Shown here one piece after another: positions 26,905 to 35,677 of a DNA stretch of 64,000 bases. Below the pieces are notes generated by a model. That model ran no database searches. It was not told where the DNA came from and saw only the letters and a program-made list of their open reading frames with translations. The stretch comes from Nitrospira sp. GTDB taxonomy: Bacteria > Nitrospirota > Nitrospiria > Nitrospirales > Nitrospiraceae. Every line of letters begins with the position of its first letter. Position 1 is the first letter of the stretch. Both the position numbers and the translations under genes were made by a program. Location: positions 186,001 to 250,000 of the forward strand of contig JACOEK010000003.1 of NCBI GenBank assembly GCA_024998595.1, in the 5' to 3' direction.

Positions 26905-27688
26905 GGACCACTCCCGGACCCACGACGGTTGCCCGCAGATCCTTGCCGGAATCGACATTAGATACGGTAATGGTTTGACCCATCTCACCATGCGATTTGG
27001 TCACACCCACGGTTTGAATCGAGAGTCCCCCCTGTCGGGCCTCGATCGTCACTCGATCGCCTTTGTGCACCGCAAACGGTCGCCGCACGGAGGTCAGCCG
27101 GATTGCGTTTTGAGGAGGCAGCGGACGGCTCGCGGCTTTCCCTACGACATCTGCGGGATTCGTCGCAAAGGGTTGTTTGAGATCGTACAGCACGAGGCGT
27201 TCAGTCGTGACGTCGTCGGCAGCGATCTCCTCATCGACTTTAATCGAACGGACCGGCACTACCACCTCGACAACCGCAGCGACATCCGCCGTAGCCTCGA
27301 TGGTCTTGATAAACCGGCCGTTGACAGCCAGATGAATCTGAAACACCCGGCGACCGAGCGGTTCGTCGGAATGAGGGGCGCTGACTTGCAGATCCATCGT
27401 TCCGGAAGGCACGACGATCGGCTGTTGGGGGTCGCCGAGCGCCACCTGGCAATCGACGGCTCGTCCGGCGAGTTCACGCTTGACGAAGTCGCGGATGACC
27501 CCGCGGATCTGTTCCGGATAAATGGTGCGTTTCCCGCGGGCCAGCGGAAGGCTGTGGGCATTCTGCACCAGGGCTTCGTGCACTCTGAATAGAGGTCGAA
27601 TGGGAGCCCGCTCCCCTGCCGTTGCCGGAAGGACCGCGTTTGCGAACAGGCTGATGGTCGCCACACAGAGAAGACCGGCTCGTTTCAC
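26891..27688 (-). CDS. flgA: P-ring assembly chaperone FlgA
   Basis: 265 residues from the GTG at 27688 (AGGGGTG site); a GTG three codons earlier is possible. The signal peptide (LLCVATISLFANAVLPATAG) directs it to the periplasm. The C-terminal SAF-like domain is typical: VPVRSIKVDEEIAADDVTTERLVLYDL and VHKGDRVTIEARQGGLSI. It assists FlgI polymerisation around the rod. Lies between flgG and flgH. Confidence 0.92.
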   Translation of the reverse strand: MKRAGLLCVATISLFANAVLPATAGERAPIRPLFRVHEALVQNAHSLPLARGKRTIYPEQIRGVIRDFVKRELAGRAVDCQVALGDPQQPIVVPSGTMDLQVSAPHSDEPLGRRVFQIHLAVNGRFIKTIEATADVAAVVEVVVPVRSIKVDEEIAADDVTTERLVLYDLKQPFATNPADVVGKAASRPLPPQNAIRLTSVRRPFAVHKGDRVTIEARQGGLSIQTVGVTKSHGEMGQTITVSNVDSGKDLRATVVGPGVVRVSF

Positions 27689-27720
27689 AGGTGTCACCCC
27701 TGGTTCAAGTACGGCGCCGA

Positions 27721-28512
27721 TTACCGGCGCAGGTTGTTGGCGATCTGCATCATTTCGTCGGACGCCTGGATCGTCTTCGAATTAATTTCGTAACTCCGTT
27801 GGGCGATGATCATGTTGACCATCTCTTCCGCCAGATTGACGTTGGAACTTTCCAGAAATCCCTGCTGCAATGTGCCGAAACCGGTGGAAAATCCGCCGGT
27901 CCCCTGTTGCGCCGGTCCCGAGGCGAAACTGTCAAGGAACAGATTGCCGCCCATCGCAACCAGACCGGAAGGATTGTCGAAGCGCACCAACTGAATCTGC
28001 CCCACCTGCGACGCCTGGGTCACACCGGGGAGCAGCACCGAGACGGTGCCGTCCTGGCCGATGTCGATTTTGAGCGCACCGGAGGGAATGGTGATGACCG
28101 GGGTCAACTGATCGCCGTCTCCGGTGACCAGATTGCCGACGTTATCGCGCTTGAAGGAGCCGTTGCGGGTATACATGATCGTGCCGTCCGGCCGGGCGAC
28201 CTGAAAGAATCCCGCGCCGTCGATCGCCAGATCGAGATCGTTGCTCGTCTGTCGCATGTTGCCCTGCATCCACTCCTTGGCCACCGTAATGGGACGGACG
28301 CCGCCGCCGACCTGTACGCCCACGGGAAAGACGCCGACGTTCGATGCGTTTGTGCCGGGCAGGCGTTGAATCTGGTAGAGCAGGTCGCCGAATTCCGCCC
28401 GGCTGCGCTTGAACGCATTCGTGTTCACGTTCGCCAGATTGTTGGCGATCGTGTCCACGTTGAGTTGCTGGGCTGTCATACCGGTCGCGGCCGTCCACAT
28501 TGCGCGAATCAT
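27721..28512 (-). CDS. flgG: Distal rod protein FlgG
   Basis: 263 residues, the standard FlgG length. N-terminal MIRAMWTAATGMTAQQLNVDTIANNLANVNTNAFKRSRAEF and C-terminal VNLAEEMVNMIIAQRSYEINSKTIQASDEMMQIANNLRR are characteristic. The start has an AGGAGGAG ribosome site. FlgG builds the distal rod that passes through the P and L rings. Confidence 0.96.
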   Translation of the reverse strand: MIRAMWTAATGMTAQQLNVDTIANNLANVNTNAFKRSRAEFGDLLYQIQRLPGTNASNVGVFPVGVQVGGGVRPITVAKEWMQGNMRQTSNDLDLAIDGAGFFQVARPDGTIMYTRNGSFKRDNVGNLVTGDGDQLTPVITIPSGALKIDIGQDGTVSVLLPGVTQASQVGQIQLVRFDNPSGLVAMGGNLFLDSFASGPAQQGTGGFSTGFGTLQQGFLESSNVNLAEEMVNMIIAQRSYEINSKTIQASDEMMQIANNLRR

Positions 28513-28522
28513 AGAACTCCTC

Positions 28523-29290
28523 CTATTGCACTCGGCCCAGATCTTGGATGGCCGTGTCCGTCATGTGGTCCAACGTCTGGATGAGCTTCTGGGCCGATTC
28601 GTAGCTCCGCATGCCCTGAATCATTTTCACCATCTCGCTCAACGAATTGACGTTCGATTCTTCGATGTGACCCGATTGGAGCTGCGGTTTCGTCGAAACG
28701 GTCGGCTTCGCGCCGTTAAACAAGCCTTCGGCGAATTTCTGCGGCATCTCGTTGGGAGGGAATTCGACCACCTTGATCGTACCGATTGAATTCCCGTCGA
28801 CTTGGATTCCGCCCTCAGCATTGATCTGAATGTTTCCAGCCGGCACTTTGATCTCACCCTTCGTGCCCATGACCGGATGGCCCAAATTGGTGACTAACCG
28901 CCGTTGGCTATCGAGAGAGAAAATGCCGTTACGGGTGTACCGCACCCCATCGGGAGTCTTCACTTCAAAGAATCCGTCGGTTTGGATGGCCACGTCGAGC
29001 GGATTGCCCGTGATGCGGATCCGCCCCGGCTCGAAGGTCGTTCGCACTGCGTGCGCTTCAGCAAAGACACGTTCGCTCGGACCGGCCGGTCTGGTTGAGA
29101 TGGTGGACGTGATGCCGCTGGTGGAGGCGCTCATCCCTACCGAGCTGGCACGGGCGAAGAGCCCGCGAAACCCCTGCTGATCCTGTTTGAACCCGGCCGT
29201 ATTGACGTTCGCCAAATTGTTGGCGAAGACTTGCAGTTGTTTTTCCTGAGCGACGGCGCCTGAAAGTATGGGGTAGATGGCTCGATTCAT
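28523..29290 (-). CDS. flgF: Proximal rod protein FlgF
   Basis: 255 residues. N-terminal LSGAVAQEKQLQVFANNLANVNTAGFKQDQQGFRGLF and the C-terminal SLSEMVKMIQGMRSYESAQKLIQTLDHMTDTAIQDLGRV identify a FlgF/FlgG family rod protein; placement immediately before flgG supports FlgF. First gene of the flgFGAHIJ operon, with a sigma-54 promoter 45 bp upstream. Confidence 0.92.
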   Translation of the reverse strand: MNRAIYPILSGAVAQEKQLQVFANNLANVNTAGFKQDQQGFRGLFARASSVGMSASTSGITSTISTRPAGPSERVFAEAHAVRTTFEPGRIRITGNPLDVAIQTDGFFEVKTPDGVRYTRNGIFSLDSQRRLVTNLGHPVMGTKGEIKVPAGNIQINAEGGIQVDGNSIGTIKVVEFPPNEMPQKFAEGLFNGAKPTVSTKPQLQSGHIEESNVNSLSEMVKMIQGMRSYESAQKLIQTLDHMTDTAIQDLGRVQ

Positions 29291-29334
29291 GTGGTGTAGG
29301 TTCCAGCCGTTCTGTCTGTGTCACAGGGAGAGTT

Positions 29335-29350
29335 AGCAATCGACATGCCA
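29335..29350 (-). promoter_or_regulatory. Sigma-54 promoter of the flgF operon
   Basis: TGGCATGTCGATTGCT on the minus strand: -24 TGGCA and -12 TTGCT with the exact GG-N10-GC spacing. Predicted transcription start about 29324, 34 nt before the flgF ATG. Confidence 0.75.
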
Positions 29351-29570
29351 TTGCGAAGCGACCGGTGGCGTATTGCGGTCTGCAACCTCCGGTGGAAGAA
29401 ATCGCTTATGATTGCCGATAGATGGCCGTGAAACCGAATTTCAATGCGCGCGCGCGCAGGCCGGTGCAGCCGAGAAGCACTGTCAAAGATGCTGACGGGT
29501 GGAAGTCTTTACCTGAGAACTGGGAAAGTCCTGCCTACCTGGACAGGTGCAAAGGATGGAAAACGGACGA

Positions 29571-30440
29571 TCAGGCTGCGATCGTGGAGGTGGCATCTAC
29601 GGATACGTTCGCCCGAACGGTCTCCGGGCCGGAAATCCCAGAGGCGTCGGTCCAGGCCGCATCCAGGGCACGCGTGGCTGCTTCGAGCAGGAGGACCGGG
29701 TCAAGGTCGTTTTGGTTGGAGAGGCCGACACCGATCCGGCTGGTCAGAAAGACTTCGTGCTGATCAAGGGTGATCGGCAGGGCAATGGCTGCCTGCATTT
29801 TCCTGGCGAGAACAGACACCTCATTCGAATCCGTGACATGGTCCAACAACACCGCAAATGTCCGTTCGGCGAGCCTCGCGACCGTGTCGGTCGTACGCAA
29901 CGCGCTCTTCACGCGGGCCGCTTCGATTCGATACATGAGATGGCTGTTGAGTTCGCCAGGGGTTTCAGCGGCAGGCGTGAAGTAATCCAGCTCTACCATG
30001 AGTACCGCCACCTGACGGCCATGTTTCTGCGCGCGGATCAGGGCTTGATTGAGCAGTGAGAGGAACAGGCGATTCAACGGCAAACCGGTGACCGGATCGT
30101 ACGTGCTCGTTCCGACCTGTTCTGACTCACTCCAGAGCCTGTGCACGGTGGAAGCACGACTGCGCGGGGTCCAGAAGGTTGCTCCGAATATCATCAGCGT
30201 GAATGCCACCCCGATCGAGACCATCACGGGATAGGCCGTTAAGGCGGAGATCGTCAAAAGGCCGATGGCCGCCGTCCAGTACAAGCCGCCGGCCATAAAC
30301 AGGAGACAGGCCAGCACGCCGAATCGGGCGGCCTCATATGACCGGGTGAGCGTCTCCCCGTCCGGCAACGCATGCTGATGCACGGGCTCTGATCGGCTGG
30401 GCGTCTTCGAATCGGTCGATGCTGGTTGAGGAAGGCTCAT
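29571..30440 (-). CDS. Membrane protein with degenerate GGDEF domain
   Basis: 289 residues. Two membrane segments (about 38-62 and 66-90) precede a GGDEF-fold domain (about 110-270) with DPVTGLPLNR near 115 and DTVARLAERTFAVLLDHV near 185. The catalytic signature reads AERTF (191-195) instead of GGDEF, so diguanylate cyclase activity is unlikely; a regulatory or binding role is inferred. A sigma-28-like promoter lies 49-76 bp upstream, which puts it in the late flagellar regulon. Confidence 0.85.
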   Translation of the reverse strand: MSLPQPASTDSKTPSRSEPVHQHALPDGETLTRSYEAARFGVLACLLFMAGGLYWTAAIGLLTISALTAYPVMVSIGVAFTLMIFGATFWTPRSRASTVHRLWSESEQVGTSTYDPVTGLPLNRLFLSLLNQALIRAQKHGRQVAVLMVELDYFTPAAETPGELNSHLMYRIEAARVKSALRTTDTVARLAERTFAVLLDHVTDSNEVSVLARKMQAAIALPITLDQHEVFLTSRIGVGLSNQNDLDPVLLLEAATRALDAAWTDASGISGPETVRANVSVDATSTIAA

Positions 30441-30488
30441 GTGTCCGAAGAGACAGATGGTTGCCCAATGGATATTGGGGTCTAGAAG

Positions 30489-30516
30489 GTATCGGACGGA
30501 GCGAGGAGAAACTGAA
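30489..30516 (-). promoter_or_regulatory. Sigma-28-like promoter of the GGDEF-like gene
   Basis: TTCAGTTT-N12-TCCGATAC on the minus strand: six of eight at -35 and six of eight at -10 relative to the FliA consensus, in the gap between fliA and the GGDEF-like gene. Confidence 0.55.
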
Positions 30517-30591
30517 GGCGGCTGGCGGGCCTCAACGGCGGCCGGTCATAGAACCGACAGCAAGGAGGATGAGCTGGTTCTAACCTGGGGT

Positions 30592-31353
30592 TTAGACATC
30601 GACCGGTTCGAGTCGAGCTTTGAGGTGAAGGATGGCTTTCGAATGGATCTGGCACACCCGCGACTCCGTCACTTTCAACGCCTGACCGATCTCTTTCATC
30701 GTCAGCTCCTCGAAATAGTACAGTGACAGCACCAGGCGCTCTTTTTCAGGCAGGTCCTGGATTGCCGATTCCAGCACGTGACGGGCTCGCTCGTTGACAA
30801 GGACCGAGAGCGGATCCGGCTGATTGGAATCGGTCAACATGCTGATGATCTTGTGTCCGTCCGCGTCCTGCACGCCGAGGTCATCCAGGCTGATGACAAC
30901 AGCGCCGCGCGAGCGAGTCAGGAAGTCGTCCAACTCATCCGCAGACATTTTCAATTCTTTACCGACCTCCTGGTCCGTGGGCGGACGACCGAGTCGATGC
31001 AGCAGTTCGGAATAGGTCTTTTGGAGGAGTGAAATGCGCTCGTGGACGGAACGCGGAATCCAATCCATCGATCGGATTTCATCAAGCATGGCACCGCGAA
31101 TGCGGAATTCCGCATAGGTTTTAAACTTGGCCTCGCGGGTCGGGTCGTATTTGTCCATCGCATCCATGAGCCCCATGATGCCTACGGACATCAGGTCTTC
31201 CGCGTCCATGTAGGCCGGCAGCCGTAAGGCCAGCCGATGGGCCATGGCTTTCACCACATGGGTGAATTCCTGAATGACCCGTTCACGATCCGATTCCGCA
31301 ATCACCCGGCGTGAGGCATTCCCGGTCGCAGACATTTTGCGTGCTTCCATCAT
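30592..31353 (-). CDS. fliA: RNA polymerase sigma-28 factor FliA
   Basis: 253 residues. Sigma region 2 (LMSVGIMGLMDAMDKYDPTREAKFKTYAEFRIRGAMLDEIRSMDWIPRSV), region 3 and region 4 (LPEKERLVLSLYYFEELTMKEIGQALKVTESRVCQIHSKAILHLK) match the FliA/WhiG family. It transcribes late flagellar genes from promoters like those upstream of flgM and the PilZ/HD-GYP pair. Last gene of the long fliL operon, directly after flhG. Confidence 0.96.
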   Translation of the reverse strand: MMEARKMSATGNASRRVIAESDRERVIQEFTHVVKAMAHRLALRLPAYMDAEDLMSVGIMGLMDAMDKYDPTREAKFKTYAEFRIRGAMLDEIRSMDWIPRSVHERISLLQKTYSELLHRLGRPPTDQEVGKELKMSADELDDFLTRSRGAVVISLDDLGVQDADGHKIISMLTDSNQPDPLSVLVNERARHVLESAIQDLPEKERLVLSLYYFEELTMKEIGQALKVTESRVCQIHSKAILHLKARLEPVDV

Positions 31354-31372
31354 TCGCGTAGAGTCCTTTCAG

Positions 31373-32239
31373 TCAGTGCGTCCGCAAGAGTTGTTGCCAG
31401 AGGAACTGCACTGTGCCCTTCGGAAGCGCCGGAGGCGTCAACTGGGCCACCGCTTCAGTCAGCTCTCGAAATGCGCGGCTGGCCGGCGCGTGCGGAAACA
31501 GATCGATGACGGCCCGCTGCTGGGAGACCGCCATCGGCACATAGTCGTCCTGGGGGATGGCGCCAAGGTAATCGAGCGAAATATGGAGAAACCGGCTGAC
31601 GGCGACTTCCAGCTTCCGGTAGATGCGGGCCGCATCGCGCGGTGACTTCACCATATTGACGAGGACATAAAAACGCCGTTCCCGGTATTGGCGCAGCAGC
31701 ACCTTCATTAAGGCATAGGCGTCGGTGAGCGAGGTGGGCTCCGGAGACACGACGACGATGATGGATTGGGCGGCCGCTGCGAAATACGTCACGGTTGAAG
31801 AAATCCCCGCGCCGGTATCGATCAACAGCACGTCCATGGTGGAGGCCAGGCGCTCCAACTCTTCCTGGAGGATGAGCTGTTGGGCTTCGGTCAACACGGT
31901 CAGCTGCGAAATTCCCGTGCTGGCAGGCAGCACCACGATTCCCTCGGGACCCGTCAAGGCAATGTCCTCGAGCCGGCAGGTTTTGGCAAGGACGTGTTCC
32001 AGCGTGTATTTGGGCGTGAGGCCCAGCAGAATATCCACATTTCCCAAGCCCAGATCCGCATCCAATACCAGGACGCGCTTGCCCGTCTTGGCCAGGGCGA
32101 TTGCCGTGTTCGCCACCACATTGGTCTTCCCCACCCCGCCTTTTCCGCTGGTGACGGTGATGACCTGGGTGCGGGAGGGACCGACGCTGCCGTCAAACGT
32201 ATTCAGTTGCGGATCCAAAATTTCCGGTTCGATCGCCAT
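31373..32239 (-). CDS. flhG: Flagellar number regulator FlhG (FleN), MinD-like ATPase
   Basis: 288 residues from the ATG at 32239 (GGGGAGAG site). The deviant Walker A motif VTSGKGGVGKTNVV near residue 28 and VLVLDADLGLGNVDILLG mark the MinD/ParA family member FlhG, which limits flagellar number and antagonises FlhF and the flagellar master activator. Placed between flhF and fliA as in polar-flagellated bacteria. Confidence 0.94.
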   Translation of the reverse strand: MAIEPEILDPQLNTFDGSVGPSRTQVITVTSGKGGVGKTNVVANTAIALAKTGKRVLVLDADLGLGNVDILLGLTPKYTLEHVLAKTCRLEDIALTGPEGIVVLPASTGISQLTVLTEAQQLILQEELERLASTMDVLLIDTGAGISSTVTYFAAAAQSIIVVVSPEPTSLTDAYALMKVLLRQYRERRFYVLVNMVKSPRDAARIYRKLEVAVSRFLHISLDYLGAIPQDDYVPMAVSQQRAVIDLFPHAPASRAFRELTEAVAQLTPPALPKGTVQFLWQQLLRTH

Positions 32240-32266
32240 CGTCTCTCCCCTTTTGTTCACTTCCGT

Positions 32267-33550
32267 CTATCGCGAGTACGTCTTGACTGCGGGCACCACT
32301 GCCGGTGAGGCCTGCCGGATCCATGAGTCACCATGGCTTTCCCCCGGCGTGCGAACCTGGCCTCCTAGAAGGAGATCGCCCAAGCGATTGACCTGCGCCT
32401 GGACCAAATCATCGGGCACACGCTGACCGGTACCCCAGTAAGACAGCGGGATCCCGGTACGATGCGTGGCTTCAAAAATCCCACCATAGCCGGTCGTTTC
32501 GTCCAGCTTGGTAAACAGGAGCCGTAACGACGGCACGTCCACACATTGGCTGGTGCTGACGACGATATCCGGCACTCGCGTGCCGGCGGCCAGCACGAGA
32601 TGGACTTCCATGGGAAGGGTTCCGTTGACCAATCCTCTCCAACGCTGCGCCGCGATTGGTTCATAGGGGTTGAATCCCGCCGTATCGATCAGGATCAATT
32701 CAGCCTCGCGAGCCTGTTCGATCGCCGCGCGAGCCTCCTCGCATGAACGCGCCACCGCCAGTTCAATTCCCAACACATCCGCGTACAGTCGAAGGTGTTC
32801 TACGGCTGCCGGACGATAGGTGTCCATGGTAATCAGCGCGACACTTCGTTGTTCGACAATCCCGTAGTGAGTCGCCAGTTTCGCAATGGTGGATGTTTTG
32901 CCGACACCGCTCGGTCCGACAAACAGAGCAATCTTCTGTTCGCCGGCGGTGTTCAGCAGCGGACCGGCGGTGGTCACGCGGTCCAACAACACCGTCCGCA
33001 ATAACTGCAGGGATGAGTTACGCTGGGATGCGCCTTGCTCAACCAAGGTCTCGCGCAATTCCCGCAAACAGGCTTCGGCGGTGGTATGCTCCACGCCTTG
33101 TGCCAGCAGATCCTCATACACCCGTTGGAATGACTGGAACGTTGTGGTCTGGCTGTCCCTGCCGCCATCGGAAGTCTTTACCGGTCGGGGAAGCTCTTGG
33201 GGTGCAATGGAAGTCTGACGGCCGGATGGGCGCGGCAGTTCCTCTCTCTTCTCCATCGCGCCCTGCAGCGTCCTCTGAAACCGTGACTCCTCTGCCGACA
33301 AGGCGGGAGCCTGCGTGGCTGAAGGGGCAGTACGATCATCTTCGCCCAGTATGGGGGCGGATTCCGGCACTGCGGCATCGTCTTCAATCGCCGCCATCAC
33401 TTCGAGCATGGATCCCCCCAGGAGGCCAAACCCGTTATCCCAGGATCGCACGCGCTTCGTTGACAGAATCACGGCATCCGGACCCAGCGTTTCCTTGATC
33501 GATCGAATGGCCTCATGCATCGAGGCCACGTGAAAGGTCCGTACCTTCAT
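32267..33550 (-). CDS. flhF: SRP-like GTPase FlhF
   Basis: 427 residues. The N-terminal B domain begins MKVRTFHVASMHEAIRSIKETLGPDAVILSTKRV. The NG domain has the P-loop GPSGVGKTSTIAKLATHYG near residue 212, followed by ALITMDTYRPAAVEHLRLYADVLG and LIDTAGFNPYE. FlhF sets the polar site of flagellum assembly. Its ATG overlaps the flhA stop (ATGA). Confidence 0.95.
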   Translation of the reverse strand: MKVRTFHVASMHEAIRSIKETLGPDAVILSTKRVRSWDNGFGLLGGSMLEVMAAIEDDAAVPESAPILGEDDRTAPSATQAPALSAEESRFQRTLQGAMEKREELPRPSGRQTSIAPQELPRPVKTSDGGRDSQTTTFQSFQRVYEDLLAQGVEHTTAEACLRELRETLVEQGASQRNSSLQLLRTVLLDRVTTAGPLLNTAGEQKIALFVGPSGVGKTSTIAKLATHYGIVEQRSVALITMDTYRPAAVEHLRLYADVLGIELAVARSCEEARAAIEQAREAELILIDTAGFNPYEPIAAQRWRGLVNGTLPMEVHLVLAAGTRVPDIVVSTSQCVDVPSLRLLFTKLDETTGYGGIFEATHRTGIPLSYWGTGQRVPDDLVQAQVNRLGDLLLGGQVRTPGESHGDSWIRQASPAVVPAVKTYSR

Positions 33551-35655
33551 GCCAAGCTCCTGGTGTCACCGCCATCGAGATCGAGACGAACCGTTTCCAT
33601 GGCCTGTAGTCGCGTCACGCTGTCCACTTCGTTCAATCCCAGAATCGGTACCGAGTGCAAAATGCGCTCCGTCAATTTGCGGAGATGCCGCCGTAATGAG
33701 GGGGAACACAGAATCACCGGTTGATGTCCCCGCCCGACCATTCGCTCCGCGGCCTGCTTCAATGCAGTGAGCAGTTTCTGTGCCACTAACGGATCGGGAA
33801 CCCATTGGTTACCCTGCCCCGCCGCGTTGGCCTGATCGGCAAGCGTACGATCCAGTCGCGGGTCCAGTCCGATGATCGGTAATGAACCATCCGGTGCGAG
33901 ATATTGTTTCGTAATCGTCCGTCCCAAGGCCTGGCGTGCGACTTCCGTGAGAATATCGGCATCTTTCGTACTCGCCGCGTGGTCGGCAATGGTTTCCAAG
34001 ATGGTTCGCAGGTCGCGAATCGGTACCCCCTCGCGCAAGAGATGCGACAAGACTCGCACCAGTGTGCCGAGTGGAATGAGGTTGGGAATGACTTCCTCGA
34101 CCAGCTTGGGGTGATTCTTGCCTAGCTGATCCAATAATCCCTGCACTTCCTGCCTCCCCAGGAGTTCATGGGCATGCCGCTTGATCAACTCCGACAGATG
34201 TGTCGCGATGGCCGATCCCGGATCCACCACGGTGTATCCGGCCATCTGTGCCTGTTCACGCTGTTGCTCAGGAACCCACATGGCCGGCAGTCCGAAGGCA
34301 GGCTCCTTGGTCGGCAAGCCATGAATGATTCCCCGTTGCGCCGTGCCCGGATCGATGGCCAAGACGTGGGCCGGCATCACTTCTGACTTCGCCAACTCGA
34401 CACCTTTGAGGAGCGCCGCGTACTCGTTGGGCCGGAGCTGCAGATTGTCTCGAATATGGATGGGCGGCAGCACGAATCCCATTTGTTCGGCAAATTGGCG
34501 TCGTAGGCCTTTGATCCGATCGAGCAAGGCGCCGCCCTGCCCTCCATCAACCAGACCGATGAGTCCGTATCCAACCTGCACTTCCATGAGGTCCAACGGC
34601 ACGACCTGGGTGGCGGCTTCCTCGGCTTTGACCTGCGGTGATTCCTGCTCGGGAACGGCAGCTGCCACTTTTTGGTTTTCGTTGAGTTGAAAGGCCATCC
34701 AGCCGGTGAGACTACCGAGCGCCAGAAATGCCAGATGAGGCAATCCGGGAACGAGCCCCATGGCGAGCAGAATACCGGAGGCGGTGCCGATGGCTTTGGG
34801 AGAAATGAGCACCTGGCGAGTGATTTCAAGGCCCAGGTTCACCTCGGAGGCCGCGCGGGTAATCACGATACCGGCCGCAGTGGAGACGATGAGCGCCGGG
34901 ACCTGCGCCACCAGGCCTTCACCCACCGTCAGTAAGGTGTAGGTTTGCGCGGCGGCGGCTAACGTCATCCCCTGCTGGAGGACACCGATGGTCAATCCAC
35001 CCAAGATATTAACTAGGGTGATAACCACGGCCGCGATGGCATCGCCGCGGACGAATTTGCTCGAACCATCCATGGCTCCATAAAAGTCCGCCTCCTGGGC
35101 AATCTCTTTTCGCCGGTGGCGGGCTTCTTTGTCATTGATCAGACCGGCATTCAAATCAGCATCAATAGCCATCTGTTTGCCGGGCATCGCGTCCAAGGTA
35201 AAGCGGGCGGCGACTTCGGCCACACGCCCGGCACCTTTCGTGATGACGACAAAATTGATGATCACCAGAATCGTGAAGACGACCAGACCGACGGTATAGT
35301 TTCCGCCGACGACGAAATTGCCGAATGCGCGGATGACTTCGCCGGCTGCCGCTGCGCCTTCGTTTCCGTGCAACAGAATCAATCGGGTGGACGCGATGTT
35401 GAGGGCCAGACGCAGCAGGGTCACCATCAGAAGAATCGAGGGGAAGACGGAGAACTCCAGCGGACGCCGGACCTGCATGCCGACAAGCAGAATAATGATC
35501 GACAGGGTAATGTTGAAACTCAGCAACAGGTCCAGGAAGAAACGCGGAAGCGGGACCAGCATCACCATCAGAATGCCGACCACGCCCACGGACATCAGAA
35601 TGTCCGGATGTTTCACCAGGGATGTGCTGGGTACCGAGATATTGTCCTTCGCCAT
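33547..35655 (-). CDS. flhA: Flagellar type III export gate protein FlhA
   Basis: 702 residues, the usual FlhA length. Eight membrane segments fill the first 330 residues, with the conserved AGRVAEVAARFTLDAMPGKQMAIDADLNAGLI loop (FHIPEP-type signature region). The cytosolic C-terminal half follows with LPPIHIRDNLQLRPNEYAALLKG. It forms the nonameric export gate ring beneath the MS ring. Confidence 0.96.
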   Translation of the reverse strand: MAKDNISVPSTSLVKHPDILMSVGVVGILMVMLVPLPRFFLDLLLSFNITLSIIILLVGMQVRRPLEFSVFPSILLMVTLLRLALNIASTRLILLHGNEGAAAAGEVIRAFGNFVVGGNYTVGLVVFTILVIINFVVITKGAGRVAEVAARFTLDAMPGKQMAIDADLNAGLINDKEARHRRKEIAQEADFYGAMDGSSKFVRGDAIAAVVITLVNILGGLTIGVLQQGMTLAAAAQTYTLLTVGEGLVAQVPALIVSTAAGIVITRAASEVNLGLEITRQVLISPKAIGTASGILLAMGLVPGLPHLAFLALGSLTGWMAFQLNENQKVAAAVPEQESPQVKAEEAATQVVPLDLMEVQVGYGLIGLVDGGQGGALLDRIKGLRRQFAEQMGFVLPPIHIRDNLQLRPNEYAALLKGVELAKSEVMPAHVLAIDPGTAQRGIIHGLPTKEPAFGLPAMWVPEQQREQAQMAGYTVVDPGSAIATHLSELIKRHAHELLGRQEVQGLLDQLGKNHPKLVEEVIPNLIPLGTLVRVLSHLLREGVPIRDLRTILETIADHAASTKDADILTEVARQALGRTITKQYLAPDGSLPIIGLDPRLDRTLADQANAAGQGNQWVPDPLVAQKLLTALKQAAERMVGRGHQPVILCSPSLRRHLRKLTERILHSVPILGLNEVDSVTRLQAMETVRLDLDGGDTRSLA

Positions 35656-35677
35656 CTCCGCTCCCTACCGACCGGGC

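Noticed and set aside
29443-29458. Alternating GCGCGCGCGCGC run (possible Z-DNA)
   Set aside because: Only about a dozen bases and within normal expectation for this GC content; no linked structure.
29422-29763. A 113-residue plus-strand frame with protein-like composition at its start
   Set aside because: No ribosome site, overlaps the 3' half of the GGDEF-like gene antisense, and no family resemblance.
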